A DNA stretch of 64,000 nt from Bacillota bacterium (GTDB taxonomy: Bacteria > Bacillota > Desulfotomaculia > Desulfotomaculales > Desulfallaceae), in contig JAEXOR010000056.1 of NCBI GenBank assembly GCA_023439185.1, positions 1-64,000 on the forward strand, written 5' to 3'. Shown here piece by piece: positions 35,581 to 45,118 of this stretch. Within the stretch, counting starts at the first letter, position 1, and every line of letters begins with the position of its first letter. The notes below the pieces were generated by a model. It was not told the origin of the DNA. It made no database searches and was given only the letters and a program-made list of their open reading frames with translations. A program made the position numbers and the translations under genes.

Positions 35581-36582
35581 ATGCTGCGAAACAAAGAAAT
35601 AAAAATATATGTCACCTTTTTGGCTGCAGTGGCGCTCATGGGAACGATGGCCTGCTTTTTCTTCAATGCCATGGCCGGAATAGCGGCAGGCCTGGCTCTG
35701 CTTGCAGTGCTGGCTGTTTCCTGGTTTTTTACCCGGTGGAGATATAAGCAATTAGACGAATTGTCCGGGTATCTCAAGCGGATTGCCGGCGGCGAATATT
35801 CCCTTGATATCAGAGATAATGCTGAAGGCGAGCTGAGCATACTCAAAAGCGAAATATACAAGGTAACGGTAACCCTATCTGAGCAAGCCGAGCTATTAAA
35901 GAAAGACAAACTTTTTCTGGCCGATACAATTTCGGATATTTCACACCAGCTAAAAACGCCGTTGACCTCAATGTTCGTGATGACAGACCTGTTATGCAAT
36001 GAAAACCTGCCGCGGGACAAGCGCGTGGAATTCACCCAAAATATCCGCTCACAGCTTGAAAGACTGCAATGGCTTGTTGCGTCACTGCTCAAGCTGTCTA
36101 AGGTCGATGCGGGCGCGGTTGAGTTTAAAAAAGAGATTGTAAAGGTAAAAGAGCTGATTGGCAAGGCTACCGAACATCTGTTGATTCCGATGGAAATTAA
36201 GGAGCAAACCTTTGCAATCAACGGTGATGATAATGCTCAGTTTATAGGCGATTTTAACTGGTCATCAGAGGCTGTTGCAAACATAGTCAAAAATTGTATC
36301 GAGCATACGCCTGGCGGCGGAAAAATCGGTATTAACTTTAAAACAACCCCTGTTTATACCGTGATCAACATATTTGATAACGGCGAGGGCATCCACAAGG
36401 ATGATTTGCCGCATATATTTGATCGGTTTTACAAAGGACAAAATGCCGGTAATGATAGTATCGGCATCGGGCTTGCCATGGCCAAAAGCATTTGGCAAAA
36501 CCAGGGCGGCAGCATTGAGGCTGCCAGCCAAAAGGGTCAAGGCACGCAATTCACAATCAAGCTATATAAAATGATTGTGTGA
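35581..36582 (+). CDS. Sensor histidine kinase
   Basis: 333 residues from ATG 35581, with AAGGTGGG just upstream. Two adjacent membrane helices (about 9-50) with almost no external loop resemble intramembrane-sensing kinases. Then come a HAMP-like linker (50-105), HisKA with HQLKTPL, and HATPase_c ending GIGLAMAKSI. Sensing may depend on the neighbouring ABC permease, as in BceS-type systems; this is inference. Confidence 0.9.
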   Translation: MLRNKEIKIYVTFLAAVALMGTMACFFFNAMAGIAAGLALLAVLAVSWFFTRWRYKQLDELSGYLKRIAGGEYSLDIRDNAEGELSILKSEIYKVTVTLSEQAELLKKDKLFLADTISDISHQLKTPLTSMFVMTDLLCNENLPRDKRVEFTQNIRSQLERLQWLVASLLKLSKVDAGAVEFKKEIVKVKELIGKATEHLLIPMEIKEQTFAINGDDNAQFIGDFNWSSEAVANIVKNCIEHTPGGGKIGINFKTTPVYTVINIFDNGEGIHKDDLPHIFDRFYKGQNAGNDSIGIGLAMAKSIWQNQGGSIEAASQKGQGTQFTIKLYKMIV

Positions 36583-36589
36583 CAAAAGT

Positions 36590-36632
36590 GTCACCCAATA
36601 GTCACCGTAAAGTCATGTTGGGCAGATATATT
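36590..36632 (+). promoter_or_regulatory. Response-regulator operator and promoter of the ABC genes
   Basis: Three direct repeats GTCACC, GTCACC and GTCATG begin at 36590, 36601 and 36612, exactly 11 bases apart, one helical turn. A -10 TATATT follows (36627-36632), and no good -35 exists, as expected for an activator-dependent promoter. The first repeat is also part of an inverted pair GTGACA/TGTCAC (36579-36594). Confidence 0.6.
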
Positions 36633-36664
36633 TTAGCCATGGACTGAAAGAGGAGTGAGCAGCA

Positions 36665-37348
36665 ATGGAAATATTAAGGGTGGAAAATCTGTCCAAGGTC
36701 TATGGCAAGGGAGAAACTGCCGTCAAGGCACTGGATAATGTATCGTTATCTGTCAATAAAGGTGAATTTGTCGCCATTATTGGGCCGTCTGGTTCGGGGA
36801 AATCAACACTTTTACATATCCTGGGCGGTGTGGACACGCCGACAAGTGGTAAGGTTTTTGTTGAACAAAATGATATTTACGCGCTGGACGAAACAAAGCT
36901 GGCCATCTTTAGACGGAGGCAAATCGGCCTAATTTATCAATTTTATAACCTGATCCCGGTTCTGAATGTGCGGGAGAATATTATTCTGCCGCTATTGCTG
37001 GATGGACGTGATGTTGATAAGGGGCAGCTTGATGAAGTAATCAGCACCCTTGGTTTAACTGATAGATTAAGCCATTTGCCGAACCAGCTTTCCGGCGGTC
37101 AACAGCAGCGTGTGTCTATCGGTAGGGCGCTGATTAATAATCCGGCACTGGTGCTGGCGGATGAGCCCACCGGGAACCTGGACAGCAAAAATAGTGCGGA
37201 AATAATAGAGCTGTTAAAGCTGTCCAACAAAAAATATCATCAGACATTAATCGTAATCACCCATGATGAGCGCATTGCTGTGCAGGCTGACCGGATAATT
37301 GCCATTGAAGACGGGCGCATCGGTAAAGATGAGGTGATGCGCAGATGA
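36665..37348 (+). CDS. ABC transporter ATP-binding protein (MacB/LolD type)
   Basis: 227 residues. Walker A GPSGSGKST, signature LSGGQQQR, Walker B LVLADEPTGNLD, and the switch His in ITHDERI are intact. It powers the FtsX-type permease encoded next, with which it overlaps by four bases (ATGA). Such pairs act as peptide-sensing, lipid- or antibiotic-handling transporters rather than classic importers. Confidence 0.94.
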   Translation: MEILRVENLSKVYGKGETAVKALDNVSLSVNKGEFVAIIGPSGSGKSTLLHILGGVDTPTSGKVFVEQNDIYALDETKLAIFRRRQIGLIYQFYNLIPVLNVRENIILPLLLDGRDVDKGQLDEVISTLGLTDRLSHLPNQLSGGQQQRVSIGRALINNPALVLADEPTGNLDSKNSAEIIELLKLSNKKYHQTLIVITHDERIAVQADRIIAIEDGRIGKDEVMRR

Positions 37349-39963
37349 ATATTATCAATGCTTTAACGCTTCGTCATCTGAAGCTGAACAAAAAACGCAC
37401 GATTGTGACCATCATCGGTGTCATTATTTCGGTTGCCATGATTACGGCGGTCGCCACCTTTGTGACATCTTTTTTGAGTATGATGCAGCGAGTTGTGATA
37501 GGGGACACGGGCAATTGGCATGTGCTGTATAAGGATGTGGCCATCCAAAAGGCGGATGCGGTAATAAGCGATAAAAACACAGCCACGGCGGCACTGGGCA
37601 AGGATATCGGGTATGCGCTGCTTGACGGATCGAAAAACGAGGATAAGCCTTATCTTTTTATCAAAGCATTTAATCCGCAGGGCTTTAAAAACTTTAATTT
37701 AAACTTAATCGAGGGCCGCTTTCCCAAAAATGCAAACGAAATCGTAATATCCTCCCAAATTATCGAAAATGCGGGTGTGGTATATAAAGTTGGTGACGTC
37801 CTTAAATTGAATGTGGGCGGGCGTTATCTGGATGGGCAGGAGAATTCACTTGGACAGGATGCGGGTTTTGTTGATTCAAACACTGAGCACCGCGGGGAAA
37901 GGTTGATTGCCAAATCTGCAAAAGAATACACTATCACAGGCATTATCAGCAGGCCGGGCTTTGAACCGTATTGGGCGCCGGGCTATACGGTAATCGCTTA
38001 TTTGGATCAAAATGAACTTGCTTCCGCCGGCGCCGTTGATATAGCCGTTGCTTTGAAAAGTGTACCGGGAAGCCTGTATCAAAAGTCAGATGAACTTGCC
38101 AAAAATGCCGGCATCTCAAACGAGGGCATCATCTATAATCGCGAGCTTTTACGTTACCATGGAGTTATCTCGGACGATAATTTGCTGTCAACATTATATA
38201 ACCTTGCGGCTGTTGTGTTGGTTTTGATCATGGTCGGGTCCGTTTCCCTGATCTATAATGCTTTTGCAATTTCCATATCGGAGCGCAGCCGCCATTTAGG
38301 TATGCTGGCAAGTATCGGCGCCACTAAAAAGCAAAAACGAAATTCTGTATTTTTTGAGGGCCTGGTTGTCGGAGTGATCGGGATTCCTGCCGGCATTATT
38401 ACAGGGACATTAGGAATGGGCTTAACCTTTATTTTGGTGCAGCCTTTGCTTGGGGCCATCAGCGGCACCCAGAAGCTAACGCTGGTAACCCCGCCCGCCG
38501 CAATTCTACTGGCTGTGCTGCTTTCGATAATTATTATTTTTATATCGGCTTATATTCCCGCCAGCCGGGCGTCAAAAATATCGCCCATTGATGCGATACG
38601 TCAAGCGCGGGATATTAAGCTTACGGGCGGGGCTGTTAAAACCTCTAAATTGACGCGCCTTATATTTGGTTTTGAGGCGGAGCTGGCGCTGAAGAATTTG
38701 AAGCGTAACAGGCGCAGGTATCTAGCCACTATTTTTTCGCTGGTGCTTAGTATTGTCCTGTTTTTGTCTGTTTCATCGCTATCGCTGCTAACTCAAAAAT
38801 CAGCGGAGCTTGCCAAACGCAATATTCCTTACGATGTTCAGGTATTTGTAGCATCATCCGCCACGGCGCAGGAGAAAAAGGACTTTTATCATGCCATAAC
38901 CGGGATGGAGTATGCCGATGTAAGTGTTATTGAACAAACGATGCAAGCTGTACTGAACGCCGACGGCCAGTTGCTTCCGGATAAGGTTAAATCGGCCATT
39001 GAACCGAATTATAAAGAGCTGAACATTAAAACATATGATATCGCTTTCGATATCACAGCGATTGATGAGGCGGCCCTTACCAGATACGCGAAAGAGCTTG
39101 GCATAGATGTCGTGCTATTAAAAGATACGGTAAATCCCAAAGGCATACTGGTTAATACTGTGGATGTAAATATGGATCATAAATATAGGCGGTTAAATCA
39201 GTTTAATATTAAAGCGGGAGACAAGTTGAAATTAACTCACCGGACAGATAATGAACCGGATGCATTGAACAATATATTTGAGGTGGCGGCACTTGCGGAC
39301 AAGACACCGATTGGCGAAACAGCGCTAAGAAACCCGTCGCAAGCAATGTTTATCGTATCGGAGGAAGTGTTCGCCGCTATGGAAGCCGGGCTGCCGGAAA
39401 AATACGCCGGTACAAATATGGTAGATATGCTGATTAAAAGCTCTAATCCCGCCAGGCTTGTTGAAAACATCAATGAATACCAAAGGCATACCTCGATAGC
39501 CAATGTGAATATCTTTGATGTTGCTAAAGCGGATCAAGACAGTAAACGGTTTTTTATATTTATCGGGATCTTCTTTTACGGCTTTGTAGCCCTGATTACT
39601 GCTATTTGTGTGGCGAATATTTTTAATACCGTTTCCACCAGTATAGCACTTCGCAAGCGAGAATTTGGCATGCTCAAATCAATTGGCATGACGCCTGAGG
39701 GCTTTAATAAAATGATTAATTATGAAAGTTTGTTTTATGGTCTAAAGGCTCTGCTTTATGGCTTGCCGGTTAGTTTTGTGATGATGTATTTGATGCACAA
39801 TGTTTTGGGCAACTCATTTGAATCAGCATTTACTGTTCCTTGGGCCAGCGTTTTGGCGGCCATAGTGGTGGTGTTTTTAATTGTTGGTTCGACCATGCTG
39901 TATGCCAGCTCAAAGATTAAGCATGAGAATATTATTGACGTGCTTAAAGAGGAGAATATTTAA
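37345..39963 (+). CDS. FtsX-like ABC permease (duplicated FtsX domains)
   Basis: 872 residues. TM1 (about 20-45) is followed by an extracellular domain (about 50-275) and three TM helices (about 280-410); a second TM (about 460-480), extracellular domain (about 485-730) and three TM helices (about 735-865) repeat the plan. This eight-helix double-FtsX layout differs from the ten-helix, single-domain BceB. Cargo unknown; a role in resistance to cell-envelope peptides is possible from the adjacent two-component system. Confidence 0.9.
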   Translation: MNIINALTLRHLKLNKKRTIVTIIGVIISVAMITAVATFVTSFLSMMQRVVIGDTGNWHVLYKDVAIQKADAVISDKNTATAALGKDIGYALLDGSKNEDKPYLFIKAFNPQGFKNFNLNLIEGRFPKNANEIVISSQIIENAGVVYKVGDVLKLNVGGRYLDGQENSLGQDAGFVDSNTEHRGERLIAKSAKEYTITGIISRPGFEPYWAPGYTVIAYLDQNELASAGAVDIAVALKSVPGSLYQKSDELAKNAGISNEGIIYNRELLRYHGVISDDNLLSTLYNLAAVVLVLIMVGSVSLIYNAFAISISERSRHLGMLASIGATKKQKRNSVFFEGLVVGVIGIPAGIITGTLGMGLTFILVQPLLGAISGTQKLTLVTPPAAILLAVLLSIIIIFISAYIPASRASKISPIDAIRQARDIKLTGGAVKTSKLTRLIFGFEAELALKNLKRNRRRYLATIFSLVLSIVLFLSVSSLSLLTQKSAELAKRNIPYDVQVFVASSATAQEKKDFYHAITGMEYADVSVIEQTMQAVLNADGQLLPDKVKSAIEPNYKELNIKTYDIAFDITAIDEAALTRYAKELGIDVVLLKDTVNPKGILVNTVDVNMDHKYRRLNQFNIKAGDKLKLTHRTDNEPDALNNIFEVAALADKTPIGETALRNPSQAMFIVSEEVFAAMEAGLPEKYAGTNMVDMLIKSSNPARLVENINEYQRHTSIANVNIFDVAKADQDSKRFFIFIGIFFYGFVALITAICVANIFNTVSTSIALRKREFGMLKSIGMTPEGFNKMINYESLFYGLKALLYGLPVSFVMMYLMHNVLGNSFESAFTVPWASVLAAIVVVFLIVGSTMLYASSKIKHENIIDVLKEENI

Positions 39964-40041
39964 AAAAACAATTTTTCAGCTGCCAAGCGTGTTGACCTGG
40001 TCGGTAAAACAATCAAATTTTTTACTTTTGGTCAACTTTTC

Positions 40042-40070
40042 TTGCCGCGGGCGTGGTTATATGCTATAAT
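40042..40070 (+). promoter_or_regulatory. Promoter of the rpsF operon
   Basis: -35 TTGCCG (40042-40047), 17 bases, -10 TATAAT (40065-40070) with an extended TGC before it. Confidence 0.6.
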
Positions 40071-40098
40071 TTGTTAGCCAAAAAATGCATAATTGATT

Positions 40099-40155
40099 GG
40101 CCTACCCTGCTCTACAGGCCGTGTTTGCCGGGCAAACGCCGCCATAAGTAGGGCC
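40099..40155 (+). promoter_or_regulatory. Possible S6:S18 autoregulatory leader
   Basis: GGCCTAC (40099-40105) can pair with GTAGGGCC (40148-40155) around an inner perfect hairpin GTTTGC-CGG-GCAAAC (40123-40137). A structured rpsF leader bound by S6:S18 is known in many bacteria; position and shape fit, but I have not matched the consensus base by base. Confidence 0.4.
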
Positions 40156-40183
40156 TTATGTCCACAGGGAGGAGGTGAGCATC

Positions 40184-40471
40184 GTGCGCGGGTACGAGCT
40201 GGTTGTTATTATCAGGGCCGACCTGGACGATGAAGCAACCGAGGCGGTAATTGAAAAGGTACGGTCCATGATTGAGAACAACGGCGGGGAAGTCGCCAAG
40301 ATTGACAAGTGGGGCAAACGCAGATTGGCCTACGAAATCAAAGACTTGCGTGACGGTTTCTACGTTGTAATCAATTTCAAGGGCGAAACCGCCGTGTCGG
40401 CTGAGCTCGATCGGGTACTGAAAATTACCGATCCGGTGTTGCGGCACATGATTGTGCGTGAGGAAGAGTAA
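40184..40471 (+). CDS. rpsF: 30S ribosomal protein S6
   Basis: 95 residues from GTG 40184, five bases after GGAGGTGAG. An in-frame GTG at 40175 lies within that site and is unlikely. S6 binds 16S rRNA with S18. The sequence YELVVIIRADLDDE and WGKRRLAYEIKDLRDGFYVVI are typical. Operon order rpsF-ssb-rpsR is the standard one. Confidence 0.95.
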   Translation: MRGYELVVIIRADLDDEATEAVIEKVRSMIENNGGEVAKIDKWGKRRLAYEIKDLRDGFYVVINFKGETAVSAELDRVLKITDPVLRHMIVREEE

Positions 40472-40472
40472 A

Positions 40473-40558
40473 CTAGTGCCTTGAAAGTCTTAAAAAGTTA
40501 TATACCGGGTGATAGATTAAGTTTAGTTGCTACAAAAACCGTTTTGAGGCGGCACTAG
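40473..40558. repeat. 86-base inverted-repeat-bounded segment
   Basis: CTAGTGCC (40473-40480) and GGCACTAG (40551-40558) are perfect inverted copies, just after the rpsF stop. The interior has no gene. It may be a long hairpin in the mRNA between rpsF and ssb, or a small inserted element. Confidence 0.4.
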
Positions 40559-40625
40559 GATCAACAACCGTGCAGCGAATACAACCGCTGGACAAATAAA
40601 AAACGCTCAAGGCGGTGAAAAATTA

Positions 40626-41042
40626 ATGTTAAATAAGGTAATTTTGATTGGACGGTTAACCAAGGATCCTGAATTGCGGTATACGCCAAGCGGTGCGCCT
40701 GTAGCCAGTTTTACCCTGGCGGTTGACCGCAATTTTACCACCAAGCAGGGTGAAAGGGAAACCGATTTCATTAACATTGTAGTCTGGCAAAAACTGGCGG
40801 AAACCTGCGCCAATCACCTTGGCAAGGGCAGACTGGTGGCGGTGGACGGCAGGCTTCAGGTGCGCACCTACGACGACAACCAGGGCAACCGGCGCTGGAT
40901 CACCGAGGTTGTGGCCAACGAGGTCCGCTTTTTGGACTGGCCCAAGGACGGCCGGGAAGCGCCGCCCGGCAGCGGAGCCAAGGCCGGCGGAGAAGGATTT
41001 GCCAGCGAGATTAGTTTTAACGAGGAGGAAATACCTTTTTAA
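40626..41042 (+). CDS. ssb: Single-stranded DNA-binding protein
   Basis: 138 residues: OB fold (1-105) beginning LNKVILIGRLTKDPELRYTPSG, a short Gly-rich linker, and the acidic partner-binding tail EEEIPF. It coats single-stranded DNA in replication and repair. ATG 40626 has AAGGCGGTGA upstream. It lies between rpsF and rpsR. Confidence 0.95.
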   Translation: MLNKVILIGRLTKDPELRYTPSGAPVASFTLAVDRNFTTKQGERETDFINIVVWQKLAETCANHLGKGRLVAVDGRLQVRTYDDNQGNRRWITEVVANEVRFLDWPKDGREAPPGSGAKAGGEGFASEISFNEEEIPF

Positions 41043-41057
41043 GGGGTGTAATTCAGT

Positions 41058-41288
41058 ATGAGACGTGAACGCGGTCGCCGGGGCAAGAAAAGAATCTGCA
41101 GTTTTTGCGTGGATAAAATGCAAGCTGTAGATTACAAGGATGTGCCCCGGTTAAAAAAATATATCACTGAGCGGGGTAAAATATTGCCTCGCCGCATTTC
41201 CGGCAACTGCGCCCGGCATCAGCGGATGATGACGCTGGCCATCAAACGGGCCCGCAACATCGCGCTATTGCCGTTTACACTGGAGTAA
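41058..41288 (+). CDS. rpsR: 30S ribosomal protein S18 (zinc-binding type)
   Basis: 76 residues. It partners S6 on the 30S platform. CSFC and a later CARH provide a CxxC...CxxH set, so this is the zinc-binding (C+) form. ATG 41058 has AAGGGGTG upstream. A terminator-like hairpin follows at 41333. Confidence 0.94.
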   Translation: MRRERGRRGKKRICSFCVDKMQAVDYKDVPRLKKYITERGKILPRRISGNCARHQRMMTLAIKRARNIALLPFTLE

Positions 41289-41332
41289 GTTCGACCCATT
41301 CATAAAGGAGCGGACTTTTCGAACGTCCGCTT

Positions 41333-41369
41333 AAGGCAGGGGCATGTCGGCACCCTGCCTTTATTACTT
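41333..41369 (+). terminator. Terminator-like hairpin after rpsR
   Basis: AAGGCAGGG (41333-41341) pairs with CCCTGCCTT (41353-41361); TATTACTTTC follows. A second hairpin AGCGGAC/GTCCGCT (41309-41331) stands just before it. The T-tract is weak, so read-through into the DUF2232 gene is likely. Confidence 0.45.
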
Positions 41370-41531
41370 TCTGGCATTCGGAGCAACAAATAACAAGGCC
41401 GGTTAGACGCCGGGGGGAAGGAATACACGTAGGTGTGCAGAAATATAGAACAGTTTGGACAGTTAAAAGTCCAAAATCCAAAGTTGCGCTGGTGATTGAC
41501 TTTCGACTGATATATATTTTGAGGTGATTTC

Positions 41532-42485
41532 TTGTTGTCGGCGGACAAGTACCCCGCTTATTTTGAAATTCCGGCCATAGCCGCGGTTACAGTGCTGATT
41601 GGTTTGCTGTCCCTGATGCTGCCGTTGTTTTTTCTGGCCATCATGGTATTGCCTTTGCCCATGGTTTATCTGATTGTTAAAAGGGATCTCGGCCAGGGCA
41701 TTATGGCGCTGGCCATTGCCGCCATACTTTTTTTGCTGGCCGTTGGCAATGCGCCGCTGGTGTTACTGCTGCTCTTGCATATCGGGCCGCCGGCGGTGGT
41801 AATCGGGCTATTGATCAAAAACAGGGTTTCCGTGGTCCGGAGTATTAACGCGTTATTTTTCCTGACGCTGGCGGTGGCCGGCATCAATATCGCCTATTTA
41901 TACGCCACCGGAGTTTCCGGGTTCGACAACACCGCCGGGGAATTGCATGCGGCGGTTGAGCAAATGTCCGGGCGGTATCTGGGCGGCGAAATCGATGCGG
42001 ACGAACAGCAGCGGTTGACACAGATTACCGAACAGATGGCCCGCCTGGCCTGGCTGTTTCTGCCCGGCAGTGTGATTGTATGGACTTATACGGCTATACT
42101 GGGCACTTTTTTTATTGGCCGGCGGCTGCTGGGGCGCCTGGGTTACGCCGTTTCCGAAGGAATTCCCTTTTCCCGCTGGCGTCTCCCCTGGTATTCCATC
42201 TGGCTGGCGATTGCCGGTCTGGCCCTGACGCTGGCGGGGGAGGAGTTTTCCGTCACCTGGGCGGCGGTGCTGGGTAAAAACATCCTTTTTGTATCCGCGT
42301 TTATTTTCTTTGTGCTTGGTATATCCGTAACGGCGTATTTATTCCAGGTGTGGAAAATGGCGCGGATTGTGAAGATTATTATAGCCGTTATAATAGTGTT
42401 GTACCTGCCCTTTGTCATCCTGGCTCTCGGGCTGGCCGATCCTGTCGCCAACCTGCGCCGGCTGCCCGGAGAAGTAAATGAGTAA
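41532..42485 (+). CDS. YybS-family membrane protein (DUF2232)
   Basis: 317 residues with eight or so hydrophobic segments, consistent with the DUF2232/YybS family that sits between rpsR and rplI in Firmicutes. Function unknown; an ECF-S-like fold has been suggested for the family. The start is TTG 41532 (or the next TTG), with GAGGTGA upstream. rplI follows 26 bases later. Confidence 0.85.
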   Translation: MLSADKYPAYFEIPAIAAVTVLIGLLSLMLPLFFLAIMVLPLPMVYLIVKRDLGQGIMALAIAAILFLLAVGNAPLVLLLLLHIGPPAVVIGLLIKNRVSVVRSINALFFLTLAVAGINIAYLYATGVSGFDNTAGELHAAVEQMSGRYLGGEIDADEQQRLTQITEQMARLAWLFLPGSVIVWTYTAILGTFFIGRRLLGRLGYAVSEGIPFSRWRLPWYSIWLAIAGLALTLAGEEFSVTWAAVLGKNILFVSAFIFFVLGISVTAYLFQVWKMARIVKIIIAVIIVLYLPFVILALGLADPVANLRRLPGEVNE

Positions 42486-42511
42486 TGCTCCAACCAGGGA
42501 GGTTGATATAA

Positions 42512-42958
42512 ATGCGGGTAATATTGCTGGAAGACGTAAAAAAAACCGGTAAAAAAGGCGACGTATTGAACGTGGCCGAAGGGTACGCCCGGAATTTTCT
42601 GCTCCCCAGGGGACTGGCCGTTGAAGCCACCCGGGGCAAAATCAATGAACTGGACCGGCAAAACCAAATTAAGGCCGACAAACAAAAGAAGGCTGAAGAG
42701 GACGCGCGGCAGCTTAGTCGGCGCATGGAAGGCCTTAAGGTGGCCATGACCGCCAGGGTGGGCGAAGCCGGCAAATTATTCGGGGCGATCAGCAGTAAGG
42801 ACATTGTCGACGCGGTCAAGAAACAGCATGGCTTCAGCGTGGACAAGAAAAAGGTATTACTTGACGCACCCATTAAAACGCTGGGTGCGCATGATGTGGC
42901 GGTTAAACTTCATCCGCAGGTGCAGGTGAACATTATCGTTGAAGTAACGGCGGAATAA
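42512..42958 (+). CDS. rplI: 50S ribosomal protein L9
   Basis: 148 residues. L9 binds 23S rRNA with its N-terminal domain, which opens MRVILLEDVKKTGKKGDVLNV; a long helix connects to the C-terminal domain (KLFGAISSKDI). ATG 42512 follows GGGAGG. The order rplI-lonC-dnaB fits related Clostridia. Confidence 0.95.
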   Translation: MRVILLEDVKKTGKKGDVLNVAEGYARNFLLPRGLAVEATRGKINELDRQNQIKADKQKKAEEDARQLSRRMEGLKVAMTARVGEAGKLFGAISSKDIVDAVKKQHGFSVDKKKVLLDAPIKTLGAHDVAVKLHPQVQVNIIVEVTAE

Positions 42959-43041
42959 TATCGGTTGTAAATAAAGCCTGTTTACCGGTTATGTTCCGGC
43001 GGGTTTGTCCAGGCCGGCGCTGAAAGGAGCAGCATAAACCA

Positions 43042-44973
43042 ATGAAAAGCTTTCTCGACAAAATCAAAGCCCCAAGCGAACCGGACCCCTTGTTTTTAGA
43101 GCAGGACCAGTTGCTGAGACAGGTTAACTCATTATTTAATGTATTAACAGACATTTACGGCTCGGATAAGATCGTGCTGCGGGCGGGTAAACTGAACGTT
43201 TTGCAGATGATGCGTTCGGAGTACCTGCCCGAGCGGGTGCTGGCCCTGCAGAAACTGGTTTTTGAGGATCCCACGCTGGATGCCGTTCCTGAACCGGACA
43301 AACTGCCGGAACTGCTGGATGAGATTGAAGATGAGATCGCCGATATTATTGCCCGGCGCATGGTGGAGGACGATCTGGACAAAAAAATTAACGAGCGCCT
43401 GCAGCAGCGGCACGAAGATTATGTGCAGGAAATCAAAATGCAGATCGTCAAGGAAAACACCGGCTCGGAAAATGCCCAGACCCTTAAAAAACTGGCTATT
43501 CTGGAAAAGCTGGAGCAAAAGAGCCTGGTCAGCTCGGCGATGGATGTGCTGAGGCCCGCCAGCATTCAAGAGATTGTGGGCCAGGAACAACCGGTGCGGG
43601 CGCTGCTGTCCAAACTGGCCTCACCGTTTCCGCAGCACATTTTGCTTTACGGGCCGCCCGGGGTGGGTAAAACCACCGCCGCCAGGCTGGCCCTGGAAGC
43701 GGCCCGGGCCACCGCTTACAGCCCCTTTGAGCCCGAAGCGCCATTCGTGGAGGTAAACGGCACCACATTGCGCTGGGATCCCCGTGAAGTGACCAACCCG
43801 CTGCTGGGTTCGGTGCATGATCCGATCTACCAGGGGGCGCGGCGGGACCTGGCCGACACCGGGATCCCGGAACCCAAACCCGGGTTGGTCACCGACGCCC
43901 ACGGCGGGGTGCTGTTCATCGACGAGGTGGGGGAAATGGATCCCATTTTGCAGAACAAACTGCTTAAAGTGCTGGAAGATAAAAGGGTTTTTTTTGAATC
44001 GTCTTACTATGATCCGTCTGAAACCAATATCCCCCAGTATATTAAAAAGCTTTTTGAAGAAGGAGCTCCCGCGGATTTCATCCTCATCGGCGCCACCACC
44101 AGGGAACCGGAAGAGATTAACCCGGCCATTCGCAGCCGGTGCGCGGAGATTTTTTTCGATCCCCTGACTCCGCAGGATATCCGCGCCATTGTCATTCAGG
44201 CCGCTAAAAAACTGGCGGTATCCATGGAAGAAGGCGTGGAAAGCGTGATTGCCGAGTACACCATCGAAGGCCGCAAGGCGGTAAGCATACTGGCCGACGC
44301 CTTCGCGCTGGCCTGCCGGCGGTCGGGCGGCAGGCAGGGCGCTTCCATCGCCATGGTGGATATTTATGAAGTGATCCAGGTCAGCCGTCTGACCCCCTAT
44401 GTAACCAGGCGGGCCTCGCCAAACGGTGAAGTGGGCCGGATTTTCGGCCTGGGCGTGGCGGGTTTTTTGGGTTCGGCGCTGGAGATTGAGGCGGTTGTTT
44501 TCCCGGCCCGCCGGGAAGGCGGCGGGGTAATCAGGTTTAACGAAACCGCCGGCAGCATGGCCAGGGATTCGGTATTCAACGCCGCTTCGGTGCTGCGCAA
44601 GCTCACCGGCCGGGATTTGCATGAATTTGACGTGCACGTCAACGTTGTGGGCGGCGGCCGCATCGACGGACCGTCGGCGGGGGTGGCCATATGCCTGGCC
44701 CTGTACAGCGCGTTGGAAGACCGCGCTATTCCGCAAAACATTGCTGTCACCGGCGAGCTTTCCATCCAGGGCCTGATCCGGGCGGTGGGCGGGGTGCCGG
44801 AGAAAATATACGGGGCCAAACAGTGTGGCATAGAAACGGTGTTTGTGCCTCAGGAGAATGAAAAGGATATCCCGGGCGACACCCGGGGCATTAAAGTGAT
44901 CACGGTGCAGAACGTGGAAGAGATCATCAGTCATATTTTCCCCGCCGCTTCTGATGCCGCTGTTACAAACTGA
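43042..44973 (+). CDS. lonC: Lon-family ATP-dependent protease LonC
   Basis: 643 residues. The N-terminal 170 residues are charged and helical, then AAA+ with Walker A GPPGVGKTT and Walker B VLFIDEVGEM, then a Lon protease domain with catalytic Ser in DGPSAGVAI and Lys in GGVPEKIYGAK. It is soluble, without the membrane segments of archaeal LonB. The LonC type is found in spore-forming Firmicutes next to rplI/dnaB; its substrates are not known. ATG 43042 follows GAAAGGAG. Confidence 0.88.
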   Translation: MKSFLDKIKAPSEPDPLFLEQDQLLRQVNSLFNVLTDIYGSDKIVLRAGKLNVLQMMRSEYLPERVLALQKLVFEDPTLDAVPEPDKLPELLDEIEDEIADIIARRMVEDDLDKKINERLQQRHEDYVQEIKMQIVKENTGSENAQTLKKLAILEKLEQKSLVSSAMDVLRPASIQEIVGQEQPVRALLSKLASPFPQHILLYGPPGVGKTTAARLALEAARATAYSPFEPEAPFVEVNGTTLRWDPREVTNPLLGSVHDPIYQGARRDLADTGIPEPKPGLVTDAHGGVLFIDEVGEMDPILQNKLLKVLEDKRVFFESSYYDPSETNIPQYIKKLFEEGAPADFILIGATTREPEEINPAIRSRCAEIFFDPLTPQDIRAIVIQAAKKLAVSMEEGVESVIAEYTIEGRKAVSILADAFALACRRSGGRQGASIAMVDIYEVIQVSRLTPYVTRRASPNGEVGRIFGLGVAGFLGSALEIEAVVFPARREGGGVIRFNETAGSMARDSVFNAASVLRKLTGRDLHEFDVHVNVVGGGRIDGPSAGVAICLALYSALEDRAIPQNIAVTGELSIQGLIRAVGGVPEKIYGAKQCGIETVFVPQENEKDIPGDTRGIKVITVQNVEEIISHIFPAASDAAVTN

Positions 44974-45118
44974 TTTGTTTTTTGAAAGGAACAACAACAG
45001 GAACTGCAGCTGGAAGCCGACTTGATAAGAATTCTTAATACGGTTAAATTGTTCCCGTATTCTGACTCTGCGACTTCCGACTCCTGACTCCTGTTCTCAC
45101 GGGCAGGTGAACAAATTC

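Noticed and set aside
43621..44997. 458-codon minus-strand frame opposite lonC
   Set aside because: It arises from the GC-rich codon pattern of lonC; its translation is low-complexity and has no recognisable domain.
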